From the NCBI GenBank assembly GCA_039621445.1, contig CP154956.1, positions 47,969,291 to 48,033,290 of the forward strand: DNA of 64,000 bases, given 5' to 3'. Both the position numbers and the translations under genes were made by a program. The stretch comes from Euglena gracilis. Its lineage: Eukaryota > Euglenida > Euglenophyceae > Euglenales. The notes under the pieces are model-generated. The model had not been told where the DNA came from and made no database searches. It saw nothing but the letters and a program-made list of their open reading frames with translations. This document shows positions 20,047 through 27,299 of the stretch, piece by piece; position 1 is the stretch's first letter, and each line of letters starts with the position of its first letter.

Positions 20047-21176
20047 TGTTGGGACCGGAGGTGTATTTTTGCCCTTTGGGACGCCGGCCGTGCCGAGCGG
20101 TCGGTTGAAAGGGAAATAACCCGGGTGGTGAATACCCTCGACCACTTGTGAGGGAAAGGAGTGGTTTTTTGGTGGGGGAGAAGGCTAAGCCCGCGGTTTG
20201 ACTTGTGCGGAGTCGACCAACCCCTCCCCAAGGTGAAGGGTGGAGGTCATATTTTGATTGGTCGGCAAAGCGTATTTTTGGTTTTTTTAGGGGGAGCGCA
20301 AGACGGACGCCCCCCCCCCCTCTTTCTCTCCGACATCAGTTTGGTCCTTTACCCAATACTTCCCTCAGACGCCCAAGGCGCCGCTTGGACCCATGCGCCA
20401 TTTTTTGAGGCAAGGGGCAATTTTTATACGCTAAAAGCGGCAATGGGTGTGGGAAGGGACGCAAGCCCACGCAACTCCAAATTTTGGGTTGGGGAAGTGT
20501 GAGCGCAAAGGGTTATGGACCTGGGGGGTTGAATACACCATGCCTTGGGGAGCGTGGTGGTGAGCGCCCGGCTGGGAGCCGGGCGCGCATACCTGGGATG
20601 GGTGTGGGGAAGATAACCCAGAAAAGCGCGCAATCAGCGCGGTAGGAAAGGGTTGTGCCTACTCCCCCCCTTTCTAATCTCAGGTGGGTCTTCTTTTGGG
20701 CCACATCATTGGATCAATTGATTATTGCCAATTCAATCTGTGGATCTGATTGTTGTGGTTTATCTTTGTGGTTACTTGACAATACTATTGGGATTCTCAA
20801 GTTTTGGGTGTTGACAAGCCTAAAGTGCACGTCGCGCCTACCCTCGCACCTCGAACAACCCCGCAAGTACTTTCTTCAATGTCCTCCACTTTTTGTGCAA
20901 TTGTTTCTTTTATTTTAGGGAATGGAATTCCAATTGAAAAGGGAAATGCGCAAGAGGGCAAAAGAAATGGGGAAGAAGCGCCGGCGGGAGGAGCGACACC
21001 TCCTTATGGCGGTGTGCTGGGTGAACAGAAAAAAGGGATCTGGGTTGGGGAGGAGGATCTAGAAATGGGTGGTTGGGCTCAGGCAACAGGGGATGCGAGG
21101 CCGGATAGGTTAATCGATCCTACGCAACCTAGGGGAAACGGAGGTACCGAAGGTCCCTCCGCCTTAGGACTTATCA
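20047..21176 (+). repeat. 3' LTR
   Basis: Differs from the 5' LTR by AATACCC versus AATCCCC (near 20,134) and TCTTTCTC versus TCGTTCTC (near 20,322). It ends TTATCA, followed by the CAGG target duplication. The Gag N-terminal frame is present again and runs out into flanking DNA to 21,529; that extension is not a gene. Confidence 0.97.
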
Positions 21177-21409
21177 CAGGGTATCTAATTGAGAATTACA
21201 CTTTCTTCCCCACTGCATCACCGCCATGTTTCAAAATTGATTTTCTTCTTCTGAGCTTTATATTCGTCCAAGTTCTGAAGGTTCCTGATATTGATGGTGT
21301 ATGGTCTTGGTGTCCTCCAATTTTGTTGGCGAAATTTCTGTGTTCGAAGGGAAAGTTAGGGATGAGCAAACTCCAGCGAAGAAAGGCACTCAGCAGCAAC
21401 GCGTCACAA

Positions 21410-21476
21410 TGCGCACAACAGACCGCCGGCGAAGGTACCACCTCACAAGGGCAAAGTGCGGAGCCCGAGGTGTCCC
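21410..21476 (+). repeat. DIRS-type terminal repeat fragment, right copy
   Basis: ACCGCCGGCGAAG..., CCTCACAAGGGCAAAGTGCGG and AGCCCGAGGTGTCC match the terminal repeat near 22.6 and 26.9-27.1 kb, in + orientation. It pairs as an inverted copy with 12,865-12,905 on the other side of the LTR element. Confidence 0.55.
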
Positions 21477-21577
21477 GCTGTTGTGCCGCTGTCCGATTAT
21501 TGGTGAAATTTGCTTTCTCTGTCCTCTGAGCTTTTTTGGCGGGGAATGACCGCCTCAAATTGCGACGAGTTGAGGGG

Positions 21578-21847
21578 CTACCCAACCAGCCATGCATGGA
21601 ACATGTTGACCAACATGTTCCAGTAAGCTTCAATCCGGCTGTCAGGATGCTGATGACGACGCTCTTCTCCAGGTCTTGTGGAAATCTTAGTCCAAGTTGG
21701 GGATGAATGGCGCAAGAGGGTTTCGTAGCCAAGCCCGCGTCCTTTGGCCCCAAAACTTCTGCCTTTTCCAGCGCCTTTTCCCCGCCATTGTAACTGGTAT
21801 ACGAGCTGCCAAAGCCCCTCTTGGGGGGTAGACTGCTCTTTGCACAC
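21578..21847 (-). CDS. small Arg/Gly-rich reading frame, unidentified
   Basis: Reads QWRGKGAGKGRSFGAKGRG and later RIEAYWNMLVNMFHAWLVG before a stop at 21,578. The basic glycine-rich part and helical end resemble a retroelement Gag fragment or a nucleic-acid-binding tail. It has no neighbours of known function and could be part of a third, older element. Confidence 0.3.
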   Translation of the reverse strand: MCKEQSTPQEGLWQLVYQLQWRGKGAGKGRSFGAKGRGLGYETLLRHSSPTWTKISTRPGEERRHQHPDSRIEAYWNMLVNMFHAWLVG

Positions 21848-21849
21848 TT

Positions 21850-22610
21850 CCTTTTACAATGTTTCGAACCTGTGCGGGTGGGGAAATGCGACTTAGAGCA
21901 TTTGTGGGTAATGTCATATGTAGTGAAAAGCCACGACCGCACACTTGTCCGACATCCCCGCTAACACCACTTCGAGGCTCGAGACGAGCGCGATACTGCA
22001 AACGAATGCGTTTAGGTAACCGGCGAAGGGGGAGCTCGCCAGGGCAATGCATGTGAGACTCCCATCGCAATGGCGCACTTTGTGCTTCCCCATCCTCCTC
22101 CAATCAATGTCTGGCCCGATTTTAAGACGGCCGGGAGGGTTTCAGCGGCGGTGTGCTTCAAGAGGTCGTGCACAACCGTGCAAGCCTCGTTGCGCACGTG
22201 CCCCTCAGACGAAAGAATCACAGCTTCGCTGTAATCTTTGAGGCCATTTTCCCCCTATCGTGGACCAAAGGGCGTAGGATCCGCCGACTCTGGAAACAAA
22301 AAGGATTAGGAAACACGGACAAAACACCAACAACCCCCGTCCCTGAAAGAAGGACCTCAGCCAACAAAAGTGTGGCGCCGGAGTGGTCAGTAGTTCTGCA
22401 TCTCGCGCCGCCCTCTGCCGAAGTTTTCTTGCGGCGTTGTTTTTTGCAGCATCTTCAAAAGACCAGCCAACGCCGGCACAGGCGCAACACAACGCTCAAC
22501 CTAACGAATACAGCGCCAGCGCCTGTTCCGGCAAAGGTAAAAAGCCGTAAGAAGCACCAAAAAAAAAAAACGTTGGGAAAGACAACACCGCCAGCGAACC
22601 ACGGACACCT
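21850..22610. other. no gene seen
   Basis: Mixed-composition DNA between the two retroelements. Short frames on both strands, none with recognisable motifs. Probably remnants of mobile sequence. Confidence 0.4.
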
Positions 22611-22628
22611 CGGGCTCCGCACTTTACC

Positions 22629-22727
22629 ATTGTGAGGCCATGCCTTGCTCGCCGGGGGTTTGTTGTGATTGTTTCGGTGCGCTGGGTTAGGATGTCCTGC
22701 TCAGCGCCGCCTCGCCCGAGTTGGCTG
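22629..22727 (-). repeat. left inverted terminal repeat of the DIRS-type element
   Basis: Its reverse complement aligns over about 100 bp with 26,969-27,068, with 8 mismatches by eye (about 92% identity). It runs from CAGCCAACTC to GGCATGGCCTCACAATG. Beyond it, toward 22,613, comes AAAGTGCGGAGCCCGAGG, also found at 21.4 kb and, in part, near 26,875 and 27,150. Confidence 0.8.
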
Positions 22728-22884
22728 ATTCTTAAATTGCCCTTCGACAACCCAGAAGAAGGGAAAAGAGTTCACGAACGAAGAAGAGCCAAGAAAAGAA
22801 GTCAATATCAATTCCATATCGAGAAGGACACGAACCAGACGAATATCAACTCAAAAGTCAATTATCAAATCTCAAATTTCAAAT

Positions 22885-23547
22885 TTGACTTCAATGAGCA
22901 ATGCAGTCGAGAAGAAATTGATGGAATTTCATGGCCGCGGACGTCCTGGAGCAGAGGTCGCAGCAGCTGGAGAACTTGGAGATGCGGTCGACACGTGGCA
23001 AACCGTGGCCGTTCTTCCCACCCAGACCCCCACCCCAGAAATTTCCCAGCCCAAAAACCCCCCCAGTGACGGCCACGGTCCTTGGACCACTGTGGCCAGA
23101 AGGCCCAGAAAACAGAAGTCAGCCCAAGCCCTTAGTGGGCAAAGGATGGGCCATGGAGGCCCAAAATGCTTCAGAATTGGACATCCAAAGCCCACAGAGC
23201 AGGGGCATTTCCACCAAAGGCCCCCAGTCGCCTGTACACAAATTGGCCAAAAGCTGGGGAGATGGAATCAAGGCCAAGGAGGTCACCATTATAGGGGCCA
23301 TGGGGGGGCCAGTTTGACAAGCAAATCCCCTCGGGAAGGGGCAGAAAAGGTCTGTCAAGCCCCCCCAATTCATCTTACACAACAGCCCCTGTCAGGGGGG
23401 AAAGGGGGGGCGACAGCAGCCCCCCAGATTTCAGTGGGGTTGGAGGCCAAGAAGAACTCAAGGCCTGGAAGACCAACAGATGGATTATGGAAAAAGATTT
23501 ATACATGGAGGCCTTGGAGGCCAGGAGGGTGGACACCAAGAAGCTAA
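22885..23547 (+). CDS. Gag-like frame of the DIRS-type element
   Basis: Starts MTSMSNAVEKKLMEF, then a Pro/Gln-rich part with GPWTTVARRPRKQKS, a pattern common in Gag-like proteins of DIRS and non-LTR elements. It is basic, low in hydrophobics, and has no zinc knuckle. Related protein-like sequence continues in other frames to about 23.7 kb, so the original frame was longer. Confidence 0.55.
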   Translation: MTSMSNAVEKKLMEFHGRGRPGAEVAAAGELGDAVDTWQTVAVLPTQTPTPEISQPKNPPSDGHGPWTTVARRPRKQKSAQALSGQRMGHGGPKCFRIGHPKPTEQGHFHQRPPVACTQIGQKLGRWNQGQGGHHYRGHGGASLTSKSPREGAEKVCQAPPIHLTQQPLSGGKGGATAAPQISVGLEAKKNSRPGRPTDGLWKKIYTWRPWRPGGWTPRS

Positions 23548-23675
23548 GGGACATCATCCCCAACCAGCAGGGTGTACCCCCACAGTGGCCACCAAGAAGC
23601 TAAGAAAGCTGCTGGAGAAATCCCCCGAGAAACCCACAGAGGACCTCTGCAAAAAAAGGGGGAAAAGGGACCCAA

Positions 23676-24749
23676 GTGGCCCTTTCAAGAACCCAGCCTG
23701 AGGAGGAAAAGGGACCAACAGTGGCCATTTTGGAGGGAGGGGCAGGAACCCCTCCAACACTTATTTCTCAAGTCCCGATTGTTCAATCAAGGGGGGGACC
23801 CACAGAGGCCCCTATGGTATGTCAACCAACCACATCTACATGGAGAAGACCAGATAGGCCAAACAGGGGCATTAAGCCCTATGGTACGTCTTCCAACAAC
23901 AAGATCCTCCAGAGAGGTGAGCAGGGAGGGAGAGAGTGCATGCACATCCCCCAGAAAAAAAATCGTTTTCCAAGGGCCCAAGCCCTAGGGGACCTAGGGG
24001 TGCAGTGTCCAACACCCCCAGCACAGCCTCCCCAAAATCATCTTATCCAGGAAATAAATTCCATGGAGAAAAAATGGGGAGACACCCCCCTCCATCAAAG
24101 GCTGAAAAAAAGCCTGAAATGGTGGACAAAAAATGTCCCCCAAAAAACATGGCAACTAATCAGGGATGGCAGTCAACCCCCCTGGGTCAGCCCACCACAA
24201 ATGTCCACCCACCCAAAAACCAGGGCAAATTTAAACCTAAACCAAGCAGAACAAATTCTGCAGGATTACGAAAAATCTGGATCCGTAAAGAGGGTGAGGG
24301 ATTCCAACACCCAGCACCTAATCCCTTGGTTTCTGATTTCAAAATCAGAGGGGGGGGAGACAAAATGGAGATTAATAAGCGATTGCAGGGAATTCAATCA
24401 AAGGTTTCAAGTGAAACCTTTCAAGCTGGATCACATCCAGCACATTTTTCCAGTGTTGGAAAAAGGCCACTGGGCAGCAAAAATAGACCTAAAAGATGCA
24501 TACTTCCACATTCCAGTAAGCCAGGCCCTAAGACCATTTCTAAGACATCAGGTGGGGGGGCAGACCTGGGAATTCCAGGCAGGCTGTTTTGGCCTGAATG
24601 TAATGCCCCAATTTTTCATGTCAGTAACGAAAACTCTCGAAAAGCTGTGGAGAAAAAGGGGTATCCAGGTATTTATTTACCTGGACGACATTCTACTGGT
24701 GGCCCCAACACAAAACATCTTACAAAATCACCTGAACACAGTGATTTAA
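23676..24749 (+). CDS. reverse transcriptase of the DIRS-type element
   Basis: The N-terminal part is polar and Pro-rich. The RT core follows: WFLISKSEGGETKWRLISD; then AKIDLKDAYFHIPVS with the motif A aspartates; GCFGLNVMPQFFMSVTKTL (motif B region); and VFIYLDDILLVA (motif C, YLDD). The frame stops at 24,749 in the thumb region. The continuation (IKSGFKINV, then IVNHLGFQLNF) is readable in two neighbouring frames, so there are at least two small indels here. Confidence 0.88.
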   Translation: MALSRTQPEEEKGPTVAILEGGAGTPPTLISQVPIVQSRGGPTEAPMVCQPTTSTWRRPDRPNRGIKPYGTSSNNKILQRGEQGGRECMHIPQKKNRFPRAQALGDLGVQCPTPPAQPPQNHLIQEINSMEKKWGDTPLHQRLKKSLKWWTKNVPQKTWQLIRDGSQPPWVSPPQMSTHPKTRANLNLNQAEQILQDYEKSGSVKRVRDSNTQHLIPWFLISKSEGGETKWRLISDCREFNQRFQVKPFKLDHIQHIFPVLEKGHWAAKIDLKDAYFHIPVSQALRPFLRHQVGGQTWEFQAGCFGLNVMPQFFMSVTKTLEKLWRKRGIQVFIYLDDILLVAPTQNILQNHLNTVI

Positions 24750-24852
24750 TCAAATCAGGATTCAAAATCAATGTAAAAAGTCCACCCTGCAGCCCACCCA
24801 AATCGTAAATCATCTTGGATTTCAACTAAACTTCCAAGAGGGAAAATCACAG

Positions 24853-25575
24853 GTGCCCCGCCAGAAAATAAAAACATCAAAAAAGGAACTGGGAAAAATG
24901 GTGAAAAAAGGTTACATGTCAAAAAGGCAACTGGCTGCCATTTTGGGCCAAATCAGCTGTAATCTAATGGCCCTGCCCTTTCTAAGGGCGTTTACGGAAG
25001 CCCTGGCAAATTTTTTGGTGGAAAATTCCACAGCCCCCTGGGACTCAAAACACCCCATTTCCCAAAGAATAAAGGACCAATTAAGAGAAATAAAAATTCT
25101 GATGGACACATGGGGGGGCAGACCCTTCCCCCAAAGTGCAACCAGGGAGTTGCACTCAGACAGCAGCACCCATGCCTGGGGGGGGGGCTGGACATTTGAA
25201 CAGGCAAAAACGTGCAGGAATTTTGGAGGGAAAACTCCATTTTGCACATAAACGTCAAAGAATTAAGTGCAGCAATAAGCACAGCACAAACCCTCAGCCA
25301 CCCAGGAGAAACTGTGTCCCTGTCAGTGGACAATCAAGTAATTTACTACTGCTTAACAAAGGGGGGGGGCAGAAAAGACCCCTTCAATTCCATGCTGAGA
25401 CCATTTTTCAAATGGTGCATGGTACACAACATAAACCTGCAAGTATGGTGGGTCCCTTCAAAAGAATGCCTGGCAGACCCCATAAGCAGGTGGGAAATGG
25501 ACAGGGGGGATTATTCCCTGGACCCCCAACTTTTTCAATGGCTGGGGCAGCAGTTCAAAAATCATGTAACACTAA
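24853..25575 (+). pseudogene. RNase H domain, split over two frames
   Basis: ELHSDSSTHAWGGGW (24,853-25,251 frame), then NVKELSAA, LSVDNQVIYYCL and CLADPISRWEMD in the frame from 25,212. These are the expected acidic positions (D, E, D, D) of retroelement RNase H, ending in the ADxxSR signature found in DIRS elements and pararetroviruses. The frame changes between 25,180 and 25,250, after a run of nine Gs. Confidence 0.8.
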
Positions 25576-25576
25576 A

Positions 25577-25800
25577 ACAGACCTTTTTGCCTCACCAGGC
25601 AACAAAAAGCTGCCACAATTTATGGCCAGGTGGCCTCACTTGGAAGCCACAGCAGTTGATGCACTACAATGTCCACTGGACAACATGGGGGGACTTTATG
25701 CAAACCCCCCCTGGTCTGTAATTCAAAATTTTCTCCCCAGAGTAAAAATGTTTCCACAGGCCAAGGTTTTGATGGTCACCCTACTGGGATTCAGCCACAT
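25577..25800 (+). pseudogene. Dam-like N6-adenine methyltransferase domain
   Basis: In the frame after the RNase H part: TDLFASPGNKKLPQFMARW, then TAVDALQC, GLYANPPWSVIQNFL (the N-P-P-W catalytic motif of N6-adenine methyltransferases) and KVLMVTLLGF. Domains of this type lie between RNase H and recombinase in DIRS-type elements, where their role is unknown. The catalytic motif is intact, but the domain is out of frame with both neighbours. Confidence 0.8.
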
Positions 25801-25820
25801 GGTGGCCCCAGTTAATAAAA

Positions 25821-27009
25821 ATGAAAGTACCAGGAACCCCCTGCCTGAAAATCACCCCTTACAAGGGTATGTTCACCAATTGCAGGGGGGGAAAAATGCC
25901 ACCCCCCCAGGTGGCCCCTGCTTTGCATGATTTGCTCAGGCAAATTCTGGAGGGGAAACAAATACAAAATTCATCCATTAACGATTTCCTGGGCAGAAAC
26001 CCCAGTTTAAAGCGTTATCAAAGTGCTTTTACGCTTTTATGGGTGATTTTGGACAGAATGGGGGTTCCCCCCCCCTCTAGCCACCACAGACCAAGTGGTT
26101 GACGCATTAATTCAACTGTTTCAATTTTCAAAGGCCCAAGCACGCAATTCATACAGTGCTATGCTTTTGATCCCTGGCTTTGGAGGCCTGAGGTTCCATG
26201 CCATGTTGGCACCTTATAAAAGGCTTTGGAACCAAAACCTGGAGAAATAACGGTGCATTCTGGGATCCCCTCCCAATCCTCCTGGGGCTGGCAAAGTCCC
26301 CACCGCCCTCTGATATGTTTACATTGCGTACACAACTCATTTTCTGTTCACGTATCCTCTGTTTATACAGAAGTTCTTATTTGGCACAGGTCCAAAGAAC
26401 CACCAGTGTGTTAGGTCGGAACCCTACATCAAAATTAAACGTAAAGGTCAAAAACTCCATAAATGGGAAAGAGTTATCTCCATTCCCAAGTGCCCCCAAA
26501 TCAGTCCCTTTCATTTAATGATGCCATATGTGGCAGCAACACGTTTCTTTGTGAAACCTGGGGGCCCCCTTCTGATTTCACCAAAACCCCCCTATAAAGC
26601 CATTAAGGCAGATACCATTGCTTCTATCGCCAAAAACTTTTTGGCCCAGAAGGGAGTACCCCCCCAGGTGTGGGGACCCCACTCCACCAGAGGGGCAGGG
26701 GTTGGTTTGCTCAAAAAATTTTGCCTTTCTGCCAAAGAAGTATTTGAAATTGGGCAGTGGAAGGGGGTGGAGGCTTTCACAGCCCACTATCAAAGACTTG
26801 GTGCCCAAGGAGCTTTGGAGAATGCCCTGGCCCCCCTTTTTTCAGTGCACAATCTGGCCTCACAATGGAAAAGTGCGGAGCCCTCGATCAGAAGATGGGG
26901 GCCAGGGGGGGGGGGAGGGTGGGGGGACCCCCCAGGCAAAGAAACAGCGCCATGGTCGCGAGACAGTGCAGCCAACTCCGGCGAGGCGGCACTAGGCGGG
27001 ACCTCCTAA
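25821..27009 (+). pseudogene. tyrosine recombinase of the DIRS-type element, broken
   Basis: 25,821-26,102 reads LLRQILEGKQIQ, INDFLGRNPSLKRYQSAFTL, an N-terminal core-binding type helical region. After a degenerate stretch (26,100-26,500) the catalytic half is open at 26,518-27,009: MPYVAATRFFVKPGG; GPHSTRGAGVGLLKKF with the HxxR pair (His near 26,679); then VFEIGQWKG and FTAHYQRLG with the likely nucleophile Tyr near 26,788. The first catalytic Arg is not clear. The open frame runs into the right terminal repeat. Confidence 0.8.
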
Positions 27010-27068
27010 CCCAGCGCGCCGAAACAATCACAACAAACCGCCGGCGAGCAAGGCATGGCCTCACAATG
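26969..27068 (+). repeat. right inverted terminal repeat of the DIRS-type element
   Basis: Inverted match to 22,629-22,727. Outward of it, 27,069-27,165 repeats pieces seen at 12.9-13.16 kb (TGTGCTTCGCC, TCGAGGGAGT.CGACA) and ends with a second, weaker GCAAATTGCGGAGCC copy. This may be the duplicated-end or internal complementary part typical of DIRS elements. Confidence 0.75.
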
Positions 27069-27299
27069 TCTTTGTGCTTCGCCCTCGGTGTCTCTTCCTC
27101 CCTGGTCGGCTTGCCTCGAGGGAGTACGACAGGCATTGCCTCAAAAGAGCAAATTGCGGAGCCTAACGTGCCCCGAGGTGTATTTAGGTGCATTGGGTGA
27201 ATTTTCATCACCTCATGATTTTCAAACAAAAAAATTGCTAATTAGTTGCACTTCATGGAGCAGTCCAAAGAGACCCACTGGTGTTTCCATGGTGTGACA

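Larger units (their letters stand above)
13260..21176 (+). mobile_element. complete LTR retrotransposon, Gag-protease-C5 methyltransferase, without RT or integrase
   Basis: Two 1,130-bp direct repeats begin TGTTGG and end TTATCA, and enclose a 5.66-kb internal region. The 4-bp sequence CAGG flanks the element (13,256-13,259 and 21,177-21,180). A primer-binding site directly follows the first LTR and a purine tract directly precedes the second. The LTRs differ at only two positions (near 13,347 and 13,535), so insertion was recent. The internal region has two long intact frames, Gag and protease-methyltransferase, then about 730 bp without a gene. No YxDD, RNase H or integrase HHCC/DDE segment is seen on either strand, so movement must depend on polymerase and integrase supplied by another element. 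Without pol, assignment to Ty3/gypsy or Ty1/copia is not possible; the 4-bp duplication and Gag/protease style are compatible with Ty3/gypsy. Confidence 0.95.
22613..27165 (+). mobile_element. decayed DIRS-type (tyrosine recombinase) retroelement
   Basis: Order on +: inverted terminal repeat, Gag-like frame, RT, RNase H, Dam-like methyltransferase, tyrosine recombinase, inverted terminal repeat. A tyrosine recombinase in place of integrase, together with a Dam-like domain between RNase H and recombinase, defines DIRS-type elements. There are no LTRs. The coding strand changes frame several times (near 24,745, 25,250, 25,570, 25,820 and 26,100-26,500). At 26,250-26,400 there are stops. This copy therefore cannot make the full proteins as written, although part of the shifting may come from miscounted G/C runs. 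Confidence 0.85.

Noticed and set aside
20804-21529. 241-codon frame starting in the 3' LTR
   Set aside because: It is the LTR copy of the Gag N-terminus running out into flanking DNA.
23936-24808. 290-codon + frame overlapping the reverse transcriptase
   Set aside because: It is the neighbouring frame of RT, with no YxDD or other motif; its Lys/Pro-rich composition comes from the frame shift.
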